From assembly GCA_014649355.1 (NCBI GenBank), contig BMSW01000002.1, positions 248,001 to 312,000 of the forward strand: a DNA stretch of 64,000 nt, in the 5' to 3' direction. Positions 8,134 through 16,805 of this stretch are shown in pieces. Numbering within the stretch: the first letter of the stretch is position 1; each line of letters begins with the position of its first letter. Made by a program: the position numbers and the translations under genes. Origin of the DNA: Streptomyces althioticus. Its GTDB lineage: Bacteria > Actinomycetota > Actinomycetes > Streptomycetales > Streptomycetaceae. The notes beneath the pieces were generated by a model. That model was given only the letters and a program-made list of their open reading frames with translations. It ran no database searches and had not been told where the DNA came from.

Positions 8134-9084
8134 ATGCCCGCAGCAGAACCAGGTCTGCCCGAAGAGAGCTGGCGCTGGACGGAACCGACGTGGCGCGGCC
8201 ACGTGGACGCCGTGCGCGCCGGACGGCGTCTCGTCCCGGACCGCTGGCCCGGCGGCGCCCGTGCGGCCGTCGCCCTGTCCTTCGACTCCGACCACGAGAC
8301 GATCCCCCTCCGTGACGGCGAGACCAGCCCGGGACGGCTGGCCCAGGGCGAGTACGGCGCCCGCGTCGGCGCGCCGCGCATCTTGCGGCTGCTGGCGCAC
8401 CACGGCGTCCCCGCCACCTTCTTCATGCCCGCGGTGTCGGCCCTGCTCCACCCCGAAGAAGCCCGCGCTTACACGGAGGACGGGCACGAGCTGGCGGTGC
8501 ACGGCTGGATCCACGAGCGGAACATGCTGCTGGGCCGCGAGGACGAGCGGGAGCTGACCGCGCGGGCCCTGGACACGCTCGACGCGCTGACCGGCCGCCG
8601 CCCCGTCGGCATCCGGACTCCGTCCTGGGACTTCTCCGGCTCCACGCTCGCCACGATGCTGGACCTGGGCTTCAGGTACGACTCCTCGCTGATGGCCGAC
8701 GACGAACCGTACGAGATCGTCGCCGAGGGACGGCCCACCGGTCTGGTGGAGATCCCCGTCGACTGGATCAGGGACGACGCGCCGTACTTCACGATGGACC
8801 GCTTCGGCGCCGTCCGCCCCTACAGCCGCCCCCGTGACGTGGGGGAGATCTGGCGCGACGAGTTCGACGCCGCCTACCGCGAGGGCGGGGTGTTCCAGCT
8901 CACCCTGCATCCCCATGTCATCGGTCACCGCTCGCGCCTGGTCGTTCTGCGGGAACTGCTCGACCACATCAAGGCGCACCACGACGTGTGGTTCGCCACC
9001 CACGCCCAGCTCGCCGACACCGCCCGCACCGTGCTCGACGGCACCGCCGGCGCCCGTCCCGTCCCCTCGGAGCGCACGCCATGA
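8134..9084 (+). CDS. Polysaccharide-deacetylase-family (NodB-fold) hydrolase
   Basis: This is a carbohydrate-esterase-4-type deacetylase or amidohydrolase of 316 residues. The NodB-like core shows a SFDSDHE metal-site motif (about residues 49-55), then ATFFMP, HELAVHGWIHE with its two histidines, and GIRTPSWDFS. LHPHVIGHR near the C-terminus supplies the late histidine. No signal peptide is seen, so it is cytoplasmic, closer to PuuE or imidase-like deacetylases than to wall enzymes. The ATG at 8134 follows CAGGAGCCCACCC. Its TGA overlaps the ATG of the transporter. With the transporter, dehydrogenase and peptidase fusion it probably cleaves an imported amide. Confidence 0.85.
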   Translation: MPAAEPGLPEESWRWTEPTWRGHVDAVRAGRRLVPDRWPGGARAAVALSFDSDHETIPLRDGETSPGRLAQGEYGARVGAPRILRLLAHHGVPATFFMPAVSALLHPEEARAYTEDGHELAVHGWIHERNMLLGREDERELTARALDTLDALTGRRPVGIRTPSWDFSGSTLATMLDLGFRYDSSLMADDEPYEIVAEGRPTGLVEIPVDWIRDDAPYFTMDRFGAVRPYSRPRDVGEIWRDEFDAAYREGGVFQLTLHPHVIGHRSRLVVLRELLDHIKAHHDVWFATHAQLADTARTVLDGTAGARPVPSERTP

Positions 9085-10406
9085 ACCTGAAGTCCGACCT
9101 GTCCCCCGGGTCCCCCGCCGCGGGCGGCGCGTCCGCCCCGCAGAAGCTGAACGCGAAGCAGCGCAAGGCCATCGTCGCGGGCACCATCGGAAACACCGTC
9201 GAGTGGGTGGACTGGGCCCTCTACTCGATCTTCGCGAAGATCATCGCGGACGAGTTCTTCCCCAAGGGCAACGGCGCGGTCGCCCTGCTGTCGACGCTCG
9301 CCGTGTTCGCCGTCGGGTTCGTGATGCGTCCGGTCGGCGCCGCCGTGCTCGGCGCGTACGCCGACCGGCACGGGCGCAAGAAGGGCATGACGCTGACCGT
9401 GGCGCTGATGGCGGGCGCCGGTTTCGCCATCGCCGTCACGCCCGGATACGAGCACATAGGGGTGCTGTCACCGCTGCTGCTGCTCGTCGCCCGTCTCGTG
9501 CAGGGCTTCTCCGCGGGCGGGGAGTTCGGTTCGTCGTCCGCCTTCCTGGTCGAGTCCGCGGCCCGCGGCCGCCGTGCCTTCGCCGGATCGTGGCAGCAGG
9601 TGTCGGTCGCCGGCGGTGTGCTGATCGCCTCCCTGCTGGGCACCCTGACCACGTCCGCGCTCAGCGACGAGGCGCTGCACTCGTGGGGCTGGCGCGTCGC
9701 GTTCGTCTTCGGCGGGCTCCTCGGGCTGGTGGGCCTGTGGCTGCGGGTCTCCGTCGAGGACACCGAGTCGTTCGCCCGCAGCCAGGACGGCGGCCGGACC
9801 CGCACCAACCCCGTCAAGGCGATGTTCGTCGAGCACCCGGCGGCCACGCTGCGCGTCGTCGGCATCACGATCGCCGGCACGCTCACGTACTACATCTGGG
9901 TCAACTACCTGCCGACGTACGCGAATCTGACGACCGGCATCCCGCTGAAGACCGCGCTGCTGTCGCAGACGTTGTGTCTGGTCGTGTTCGTGATCGCGCT
10001 GCCGTTCGCGGGGCTGCTGTCCGACCGGATCGGGCGCAGGCCGACGATGGCGGCCTTCGCCGGCGGGTTCGTCGTGCTGGCCTGGCCGCTGCTGCATCTG
10101 CTGGGCGACAGTTTCTGGTCGCTGTTCCCGGTGCAGCTCGTGGGCATGCTGCTGATCCTCGGCTACTCGTCCAACTGCGCCGTCATCATGGCGGAGCAGT
10201 TCCCCGCCGAGGTCCGCGCCACCGGCATCGCCCTGCCCTACGCGCTCGCCGTCGCCGTCTTCGGCGGCACCGCGCCGTACGTCACGACGTGGATGCACGA
10301 GAGCGGCCACAGCGGTCTGCTGTGGATCTACGTGAGCGCCGCCTCGCTGATCTCCCTCGTCGTCTACCTCACGATGCCCGAGACCAAGGACAAGGACTTC
10401 ACGTGA
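9081..10406 (+). CDS. MFS transporter, metabolite:H+ symporter (MHS) type
   Basis: This is a 12-segment uptake transporter of 441 residues. The N-terminal IVAGTIGNTVEWVDWALYSI is the family signature of the KgtP/ProP/ShiA group. Motif ADRHGRKKGM (about residue 93) and RLVQGFSAGGEFGSSSAFLV (about residue 138) are also characteristic. These symporters import organic acids, betaines or aromatic acids. It overlaps the deacetylase upstream (ATGA) and the SDR downstream (GTGA), so all three are translationally coupled. It probably imports the compound processed by the operon. Confidence 0.92.
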   Translation: MNLKSDLSPGSPAAGGASAPQKLNAKQRKAIVAGTIGNTVEWVDWALYSIFAKIIADEFFPKGNGAVALLSTLAVFAVGFVMRPVGAAVLGAYADRHGRKKGMTLTVALMAGAGFAIAVTPGYEHIGVLSPLLLLVARLVQGFSAGGEFGSSSAFLVESAARGRRAFAGSWQQVSVAGGVLIASLLGTLTTSALSDEALHSWGWRVAFVFGGLLGLVGLWLRVSVEDTESFARSQDGGRTRTNPVKAMFVEHPAATLRVVGITIAGTLTYYIWVNYLPTYANLTTGIPLKTALLSQTLCLVVFVIALPFAGLLSDRIGRRPTMAAFAGGFVVLAWPLLHLLGDSFWSLFPVQLVGMLLILGYSSNCAVIMAEQFPAEVRATGIALPYALAVAVFGGTAPYVTTWMHESGHSGLLWIYVSAASLISLVVYLTMPETKDKDFT

Positions 10407-11236
10407 CCCACGTTCTCGTCACCGGAGCCGCGGGGGGCATCGGCAGCGCGATCGCCGAGGCGTTCGCCGCGCGGGCCGCGTTCCTCACCCTGTCCGACCG
10501 GGACGTCGACGCCCTGCGCGCCACGGCCGCCCGCATCGAGGGGAGCACCGCGATCCGGGCCGCCGACCTGACCGACCCCGACGCGCCGTCGGACCTCGTC
10601 GAACAGATCTGGGCGGCGCACGGGCCGGTGGACGTCCTGGTCAACGCGGCGGGTGTCTACCCCTCCCTCGACATGGCCGACGTCGACGCGGAGTCCTGGG
10701 ACCGGCTGTTCGCCGTCAACCTGCGCGCCCCCGTCCTGACCACGGCCGCGCTGGCCCGCCTCGCCGCGGCTGCGGGCCGACCCGCGTCCGTCGTCAACAT
10801 CTCCTCCGGGTCCGCGCTGCGCTCCCGCCCGGGCGGCGGCCCCTACGCCAGTTCCAAGGCGGCCCTGGAGATGGCGACGCGGGCCGCCGCGCTCGAACTG
10901 GGCGCGCTGGGCATTCGCGTCAACGCGGTCAGCCCCGGTTTCGTCCTGGTCGACAGCGACGTCAACCCGGTGTCCGCCGAGTACGCCAGGAGCATCGACG
11001 TCAATCCGCTGGGCCGCCCCGGGACGCCCGAGGACGTCGCCCGCGCGGTGTGCTGGCTCGCGGGACCGGAGGCCTCCTGGATCACCGGTGAGACCGTACG
11101 CGTCGACGGCGGGTCGAGCACGGGGGCACTGCACCTGCCGCGGATCTGGCAGGCGGACGGCACCCGGGCGACTCGCACCACGCACGCAGAGGCACCGGTG
11201 GGTGCCGGCACCACGACGGAGGAAGCCACCCGATGA
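10403..11236 (+). CDS. SDR-family oxidoreductase
   Basis: This classical short-chain dehydrogenase has 277 residues. The cofactor loop TGAAGGIG is at residues 7-14, NAAG near 81, and a serine (NISSGS) and YASSK near 148 form the catalytic set. WITGETVRVDGGSS closes the fold. An Asp (LSDRD) after the second strand suggests NAD rather than NADP. About 35 extra C-terminal residues (TRATRTTHAEAPVGAG) have no visible function. The GTG start overlaps the transporter stop, and the TGA overlaps the ATG of the fusion gene. It probably oxidises an alcohol or hydroxy acid made in the pathway. Confidence 0.9.
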   Translation: MTHVLVTGAAGGIGSAIAEAFAARAAFLTLSDRDVDALRATAARIEGSTAIRAADLTDPDAPSDLVEQIWAAHGPVDVLVNAAGVYPSLDMADVDAESWDRLFAVNLRAPVLTTAALARLAAAAGRPASVVNISSGSALRSRPGGGPYASSKAALEMATRAAALELGALGIRVNAVSPGFVLVDSDVNPVSAEYARSIDVNPLGRPGTPEDVARAVCWLAGPEASWITGETVRVDGGSSTGALHLPRIWQADGTRATRTTHAEAPVGAGTTTEEATR

Positions 11237-13443
11237 GCGACATCACCCAGGACGCGGCCGCCTACACCGTCGTCGGCGGCGGGGCGATCGGCGGGACCCT
11301 CGCCTTCGCCCTGGCCCGCGCGGGTCACCCGGTCACCGTCGTGGACGCCGACCCGGCACACGTGGAGGCCATCCGCACGCACGGTCTCGTGCTGGCGCGG
11401 GGCGACCGCCGTACGAGCGTCCCGGTGCGCGCCGTGACGCCCGACGCCTTCGACGGCAGGCTCGGCCGGGTCCTGCTGGCGGTGAAGGCGCAGGCCACCC
11501 GGGGCGCGGTCGAGTGGATCGCTCCTCGCCTGGAGCCCGACGGCTACGTGGTCTCCGTGCAGAACGGCTTCAACGAGGACCTCATAGCGGAGTACGTCGG
11601 CATCGGCCGTACGGTCGCGGCGTTCGTCAACATCTTCGCCGACGTCGTGGAGCCGGGGGTGATCCGGGACGGCGGCGCGGGGGCGCTGGTGATCGGCGAG
11701 CCCAAGGGCGCGCCGGTCGGGGAACGCGTCCGGTCGCTGGTCGCCGACCTGCAGAGCTGGGGTCCGGCCCGGGCGAGCGACAACGTCGAGGGATATCTGT
11801 GGGCCAAGGCGGGCTTCGGCGCGATGCTCGCGGCGACCGCTCTCGCGGACGCTCCCATGGCCGACCTGATCGACCGGCACCGGCCGGCCATGGCCGCCCT
11901 CACGGCGGAGGTCTTCGCGGTCGCCGACCGGCGCGGGGTCACGCTTCAGGCGTTCGACGCCTTCGACCCGGAGCCGTTCCGGCAGGGTGCGGATGCCGGA
12001 GCGCGCGAGGCCGCCTTCGACCGGCTGACCGCGTGGCTGCGCACGCAGAGCAAGGACCGCAGCGGCATCTGGCGTGACCTGGCGGTACGGCACCGCCCCG
12101 TGGAGGTCACGACGCACTACCGCGACGTCATCGCGTACGCCACGGAACTGGGCCTGCCCTCGACGCTGCTGGGCACGGTGATGGACGGGCTGCGTGAGCT
12201 GGAGGGCGCGCCGGAGACGATGTCCGAGGGGCGTCTCGACGCGTTGGACCGGCTGACCGGGCCGAACCTCGACGACTGGGACCCGGGCGTTCGGGTGCGG
12301 CGCTGGCTGGAGGAGCACCGCGAGGAGATGGTCGCCGATCTGGCCGCGTACACCGCGCGGGGCAGTGCGAGCGACGACCTCGACGCGCTGGACGCGTGCC
12401 TCGCCTGGCTGCGCGGCTGGCTCGACGAGCGGCTGGGCGCGGCGGAGAGCGAGGAGATCCTCGGGCGTGAGGACGCCGGGGACGTCCTGGTCCGCCGCTA
12501 CCCGGCGCGGGACGCCACGACGGCGGACGCGCGGCCGGTGCTGCTGCTCGGGCACTACGACACCGTGTGGCCCACCGGCACGCTGGAGTCGTGGCCGTTC
12601 CGCCGCGACGGCGACACCGTCACCGGGCCCGGTGTCTTCGACATGAAGGCGGGCCTGGTCCAGGCGGTGTGGGCCCTGCGCGCCCTCGACGCCCTCGGGC
12701 TGCCCCGCCCGGCCGTCACCCTCATGCTCAACGGCGACGAGGAGACGGGGAGCCTCGCCTCTCGCGACGCGATCGTGGAGACGGGGCGGGACTGCCGGCT
12801 GGCCATGGTGTTCGAAGCGGCGGTGGACGGGGCGATCAAGACGGCCCGCAAGGGCGTGGGCCTGTTCACGCTGACGGTCACCGGCAGCGAGGCGCACGCG
12901 GGTCTGGACCCGACGGCCGGCGCGAGCGCGGTCGACGAACTCGCTTACCAGATACTCCGGTTGGCGGAACTGCGGGACCTGGAGGCGGGCACCTCCCTCA
13001 ACGTCGGCGTGATCGAGGGCGGCACCCGCGGCAACGTCACGGCGGGGCGCGCCTCGGCGCACCTGGACGTCCGGGTGGCCAGTGCCGCGGAGCAGGACCG
13101 CATCACGCGGGCGCTCGCGGACCTGCGCCCCGTGGACCCGGGGACGCGGCTGGAGGTCACGGGCGACTGGAACCGTCCCGTCTTCGAACGCGGCGAACAG
13201 GTGGCATGGGCGGCCGGGCTGGCGAAGGACGTGGCGCGCCGGCTCGGACATGACCTCGCGGAGGCGGCGGTCGGCGGGGCGAGCGACGGCAACTTCCTCG
13301 CCGCCGCGGGTGTGCCGGTGCTGGACGGCGTCGGGGCGGTCGGGCACGGAGCGCACGCGCGGACGGAGTGCACGTCGGTCGCGGGCATGGTGTTCCGGTC
13401 GGCGCTGACGGGCGGGGTGCTGGTGCGGCTCGCCGGGGAGTGA
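11233..13443 (+). CDS. Ketopantoate-reductase-like / M20 metallopeptidase fusion
   Basis: The 736-residue product has two enzymes in one uninterrupted frame. Residues 1-330 are a 2-dehydropantoate-2-reductase (PanE/ApbA) fold with VVGGGAIGGTLAFALARAGH at the NADP site and KAQATRG. Residues 350-736 are an M20 carboxypeptidase of the glutamate-carboxypeptidase type: GHYDTVW (about 440), FDMKAG, NGDEETGS, a glutamate in MVFEAA and the last histidine in GHGAHARTE. Separate members are about 310 and 380 residues, so both look complete. PanE homologues reduce 2-oxoacids, and M20 enzymes cleave N-acyl or C-terminal amino acids. The fusion suggests consecutive steps. It is the last gene of the coupled operon. 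Confidence 0.9.
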   Translation: MSDITQDAAAYTVVGGGAIGGTLAFALARAGHPVTVVDADPAHVEAIRTHGLVLARGDRRTSVPVRAVTPDAFDGRLGRVLLAVKAQATRGAVEWIAPRLEPDGYVVSVQNGFNEDLIAEYVGIGRTVAAFVNIFADVVEPGVIRDGGAGALVIGEPKGAPVGERVRSLVADLQSWGPARASDNVEGYLWAKAGFGAMLAATALADAPMADLIDRHRPAMAALTAEVFAVADRRGVTLQAFDAFDPEPFRQGADAGAREAAFDRLTAWLRTQSKDRSGIWRDLAVRHRPVEVTTHYRDVIAYATELGLPSTLLGTVMDGLRELEGAPETMSEGRLDALDRLTGPNLDDWDPGVRVRRWLEEHREEMVADLAAYTARGSASDDLDALDACLAWLRGWLDERLGAAESEEILGREDAGDVLVRRYPARDATTADARPVLLLGHYDTVWPTGTLESWPFRRDGDTVTGPGVFDMKAGLVQAVWALRALDALGLPRPAVTLMLNGDEETGSLASRDAIVETGRDCRLAMVFEAAVDGAIKTARKGVGLFTLTVTGSEAHAGLDPTAGASAVDELAYQILRLAELRDLEAGTSLNVGVIEGGTRGNVTAGRASAHLDVRVASAAEQDRITRALADLRPVDPGTRLEVTGDWNRPVFERGEQVAWAAGLAKDVARRLGHDLAEAAVGGASDGNFLAAAGVPVLDGVGAVGHGAHARTECTSVAGMVFRSALTGGVLVRLAGE

Positions 13444-13483
13444 GCCGGGCGTAGCCGCTGCGGCACGCCGCCTGGACCATGAC

Positions 13484-13531
13484 CCTGGGGCCACCCCCAG
13501 GCCTGGCGTCCACCGACTGGTGGACGCCAGG
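13484..13531. terminator. Two adjacent hairpins after the catabolic operon (terminator, or orphan operator)
   Basis: CCTGGGG-CCAC-CCCCAGG (13484-13501) is directly followed by CCTGGCGTCCACC-GACT-GGTGGACGCCAGG, a perfect 13-base-pair stem (13502-13531). No T-run follows. They sit about 40 bases past the operon stop, which suits a terminator. The longer palindrome also lies 54 bases before the MMPL remnant and could be the operator of a lost regulator. Outside these hairpins and the remnant, nothing else is seen in 13444-13812. Confidence 0.6.
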
Positions 13532-13584
13532 TTCAACCGGATGCCTCTGTCCGGCAACTGCCCTGGCCAGCCAGGCTTTTCGGC

Positions 13585-13755
13585 ATGAAGACAATCTCTG
13601 TGCGCATGGCGCGCTGGAGCGCACATCACCCTTGGCGGGCCATCGCCGGCTGGCTGGTGTTCGTGGTGCTCTGCCTGGCTGTAGGCGCCGCACTCGGGAC
13701 CAACAGTGCGAAGACGGCGGACTACCGGGTCGGTGAGGCCGGACGCGCCGAGGCG
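13585..13755 (+). pseudogene. N-terminal remnant of an MMPL/RND-family transporter
   Basis: From ATG 13585 the frame reads MARWSAHHPWRAIAGWLVFV then VLCLAVGAALGTNSAKTADY and RVGEAGRAEA. This is the typical N-terminus of Streptomyces MMPL lipid/drug transporters, including the first membrane segment and the start of the first periplasmic domain. Homology ends near 13755, and the frame then runs antisense into the neighbouring gene. Full-length members are about 700 residues, so only about 57 remain. This is a truncated gene. Confidence 0.75.
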
Positions 13756-13812
13756 CTTCGCCGGGAGCGGCACCTCTGCGGGAGACGGCACCTGTGCGGG
13801 ACCGCGTCGGCC

Positions 13813-15876
13813 TCAGCTCTCGCCGTGTCCGGTGAGCCAGGCCAGGGCCTGCGCGCGCTCAGCCTCGGACGGGGGCGGTTTCAGCCGGTCCGAGTAGCGG
13901 ATCAGGGCGTGGTCGCGGGCCGCCCGCAGGCCGATCGCGCGACCTTCCGAGGAGAGCCGGGTGTCCTCGGCGACCTCCCGGGCGCGCTGCCACCAGCTCC
14001 GGCTGCTGGACTTCACGGCGTAGTGCCAGAGCGGCTGCGCGGGGTCGGCCACGCCCAGCAGCACCCGGTGGAGCACGCGGTCGCGGATACCCGGCGCGCC
14101 GATCAGGCGGTCGGCCACGAGGAGCGGATGCTCGCCGTCGAGGCGCGCCCGGACCAGGACGTACGTCATCAGCTGGCCCACGTCGTGGGCGGGCGAGGTG
14201 ACGAAGTCCCACAGCTCCGCGGCCTTGGTCTCGTCGGGGGCGCCGAGGTGCGTGAGCAGCCGGAGCTTGTCCTTCCAGACAGGCCGGGCCCGGTTCCACC
14301 AGGAGACCAGCCGTCCCGCCTCCGGGTGGTCCAGGTCGAGGGCGAGGCAGGTCAGTGTCACCAGCGGGTGGCGCCACTCCGTGTACGTGGTCTCGTACTT
14401 CTTGGTGAGGTCCTTCAGGCGGTGGGGCAGGAGCGCCTCGATCTCGTGCCTGCCGGCGAGGCCGTGGGAGTGGAGGAGTTCGAGGCAGAAGCCGAGTCCT
14501 TGGAGGCCGGTCCCCGGGTCCGCGACCCGTTCGCGGAGCCAGTGTGCGTCCGCGTCGGTGAGGGTGCGGTAGTGATGCCACACGGCGCACAGCGCGCCCT
14601 CGTAGGTGTCGAGGTCGGGGCCGGTGGCGGACGACAGGGCGTCGCGGGCGGCCTCGTAGCGGTCGAGGGCGGCCAGCGCTTCGGACTGTTCGGTGCCGGT
14701 GAGCACGGCGGAGCCTGGCCGAAGTGCTTCCTCGCGGACGAGTTCCGCCCGGTCGCGGGCGGCGGCCGCGGCGAGGACGCGCAGGGCGTGCGGGAGGCGT
14801 TCGTCGGTGGAGAACCGGACCGCCGCGAGGCCGGCATGCAGGTCGACGGAGCCGGGACCGGCGCCCGTGTCACGGCGCCGGTCGGTCACGGCAGCGCCGA
14901 TCAGCGCTTCGTACAGCCCGCGTAGTGAGCTCTCCGAAGCGCCGTGCGCGGTCAGTTCGGCGGCGAGGGCGGACGCTGCTCGTACGGCGTCGGGCTCGTG
15001 GAGTGTGCGGTGCAGCGACAGCCACGCGCGGAGCGCACCGCGGTCGCCTGCGAGCGCGGCCTCACGGACGACGCGCAGCCCTTGTGCGGTGGGCACGTCG
15101 GACAGGACGCCGTACGCCCGGAGGCCGTACACGGCGACGATGTCCCACGCGGCGGCGTGGCCGTGGCGCAGCAGGGCGTGGAGCACGGCGGACCCGGCGT
15201 TCCACTCCGTCAGCCGTCCGGCGTACTCGGCCTGCCAGGCGTGCAGCAGTCGCTCGGTCTCGTCGGCGGTGAGTTCGTCCCGCTGCTCCAGCGGGATCGC
15301 GAAGCGCGCCGCGGCGGAGACGTCGGGGGCCTCGTCGAGGCGGGCGTGGAGCCAGGCGGCCTCCGCCGGGGACAGCGGGCCGTACGTGAGGCGGGGCGCA
15401 GCGCGGTCCACGGGTTCGCCGAGCATGCTGAGGAACTGGCGGACGCCGTCGGGGTCCGACGGGTCCGGCAGCCCGTCGTCGTCCCGGTGGGTGATCCGGT
15501 CCAGCCGGAACGCGGACCTGGGTCCGCCGTCGACGATGCCGAAGCCCGGCGGTCCTTCACCGAGCCCGGCGGCGACGGTGGCGTGGTCGCCGCCCCAGTG
15601 AAGCAGCAGTTCGCCTGTCAGCGTGCCGGAGCGGTCGAAGGCGTTCCTGTGGGCGTCCCAGTGCCAGTAGGCGAAGGAGGCGGGGCGGGTGGTGTCGGTG
15701 GCGGTGCCGCCCCTGCCGCCCCTGGCCGCGAGGAGGAGGGCGGCCTCCTCGTGACCGTCGGCCTGGGTGAAGCGGCGTCGGGTCGGCGGCGGCAGGACGA
15801 AGAAGCCGTTGCCGGCGAGGCCGTTCCACCACGTGGTGACGGCGGCGAGGTCCGACGACGGACGCGGGCTGTTCAC
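13813..15876 (-). CDS. Large conserved hypothetical protein
   Basis: The gene encodes 687 residues beginning MNSPRPSSDLAAVTTWWNGL from a GTG start preceded by GGGGGAG. The N-terminal 130 residues include FAYWHWDAHRNAFDRSGTLT and look like a beta-rich recognition domain. The rest is alpha-helical and rich in Leu, Ala and Arg (for example LTDADAHWLRERVADPGTGL), resembling a helical-repeat scaffold. There is no signal peptide, membrane segment or catalytic motif that I recognise. It is transcribed alone, divergently from a lipoprotein gene. Confidence 0.75.
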   Translation of the reverse strand: MNSPRPSSDLAAVTTWWNGLAGNGFFVLPPPTRRRFTQADGHEEAALLLAARGGRGGTATDTTRPASFAYWHWDAHRNAFDRSGTLTGELLLHWGGDHATVAAGLGEGPPGFGIVDGGPRSAFRLDRITHRDDDGLPDPSDPDGVRQFLSMLGEPVDRAAPRLTYGPLSPAEAAWLHARLDEAPDVSAAARFAIPLEQRDELTADETERLLHAWQAEYAGRLTEWNAGSAVLHALLRHGHAAAWDIVAVYGLRAYGVLSDVPTAQGLRVVREAALAGDRGALRAWLSLHRTLHEPDAVRAASALAAELTAHGASESSLRGLYEALIGAAVTDRRRDTGAGPGSVDLHAGLAAVRFSTDERLPHALRVLAAAAARDRAELVREEALRPGSAVLTGTEQSEALAALDRYEAARDALSSATGPDLDTYEGALCAVWHHYRTLTDADAHWLRERVADPGTGLQGLGFCLELLHSHGLAGRHEIEALLPHRLKDLTKKYETTYTEWRHPLVTLTCLALDLDHPEAGRLVSWWNRARPVWKDKLRLLTHLGAPDETKAAELWDFVTSPAHDVGQLMTYVLVRARLDGEHPLLVADRLIGAPGIRDRVLHRVLLGVADPAQPLWHYAVKSSSRSWWQRAREVAEDTRLSSEGRAIGLRAARDHALIRYSDRLKPPPSEAERAQALAWLTGHGES

Positions 15877-16007
15877 GAACTCCCCCAGCGGTTCCCCCTG
15901 GCCGCCGGACGACGCTCGGCTCAGGGTCGGCGTTCGGCCTCACCTTGCCATACGGCGTCGCCCCGTAGGGTGTCGGAGCACGGTGTGGAACGGACGGGGA
16001 GGTACGC

Positions 16008-16796
16008 GTGGCGCGGGGGACCGTGAGGGGACACCGGGTCGTCGGTGCCGGGCTGCTGCTGTTGCTCGCGTCGGCCGGCTGCGGCTCGCCGGCCGGCGAC
16101 AGCGGTGACGGCGGGGCGACCGCCGCTCCGCCGGTCAGGGACAAGGGGCCGGTGTGTGTCGGTGAGGCGCCGGCCGACGGGGTGCGGGTGCTGCGAGGCG
16201 GTGGCTTCCGGCTGCCGGGCGGGACGGGTGTGCAGTACGCGGGGGCGTCGGCGGACGGCAGCAGCCGCACGGCGACGCTGCGCGAGGGCCCCCGGTACGA
16301 GGAGGGGCAGCGCGAGTGGAAGGTCGCGGTGGGGGCGCGGGTTCCGCTCGCCGGTCACGCGTACACGGTGCGGCAGGTGTGCTCCTACCGTGTCGTGCTG
16401 GAAGCGGCCTCGGCGCGGGACGCGTCGGCGTTGGCCGAGGCGCCCGCGTCGATGACGTCGACGGGTGGGGAGGCCGACGCGGGTCTGTGCTTCACCACCA
16501 ACCGTGCCGTGCTCAAGGCGGCGGCCGACGGATTCCCCGCCGAGGGTGAGAGCCTGTCCCTGGTCGGCAACGGCGGGGTCCGGCGCTTCCCCACGGGGCT
16601 GTCGCTCACCGTGTCCTACCTGGACGCGGAGGCGGGGACGGCGGGCATCGCGGCGAACTGCGCGGCCGTGCCGGTCGCAGCGTACGAGGAGTTGCGTGTC
16701 GGTGATCCGCTCGAGCTGGGGGGTGTTCTCTTCGAGGTCACCGACGTCACGGAGGCGGTGGTGCGGCTGACCCGTCCGGCCGCGCCACGCCCCTGA
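16008..16796 (+). CDS. Putative secreted lipoprotein
   Basis: This protein of 262 residues starts with a lipoprotein signal peptide: MARGTVRGHR, a hydrophobic stretch GAGLLLLLASAG and the lipobox LASAGC with the acceptor cysteine at about residue 25. A flexible Gly/Ala/Asp region follows. The mature domain appears to hold two similar halves, each containing a cysteine (VRQVCSYRVV, IAANCAAVPV). No enzyme motif is seen. The GTG start is preceded by GGGGAGG. It is anchored to the outer face of the membrane; its role is unknown. Confidence 0.8.
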   Translation: MARGTVRGHRVVGAGLLLLLASAGCGSPAGDSGDGGATAAPPVRDKGPVCVGEAPADGVRVLRGGGFRLPGGTGVQYAGASADGSSRTATLREGPRYEEGQREWKVAVGARVPLAGHAYTVRQVCSYRVVLEAASARDASALAEAPASMTSTGGEADAGLCFTTNRAVLKAAADGFPAEGESLSLVGNGGVRRFPTGLSLTVSYLDAEAGTAGIAANCAAVPVAAYEELRVGDPLELGGVLFEVTDVTEAVVRLTRPAAPRP

Positions 16797-16805
16797 ACGC
16801 CGTGG

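Noticed and set aside
10843..13791. Open frame of 982 codons on the minus strand
   Set aside because: It is antisense to the SDR and PanE/M20 genes, is Arg/Pro-rich and has no conserved motifs; a typical high-GC shadow.
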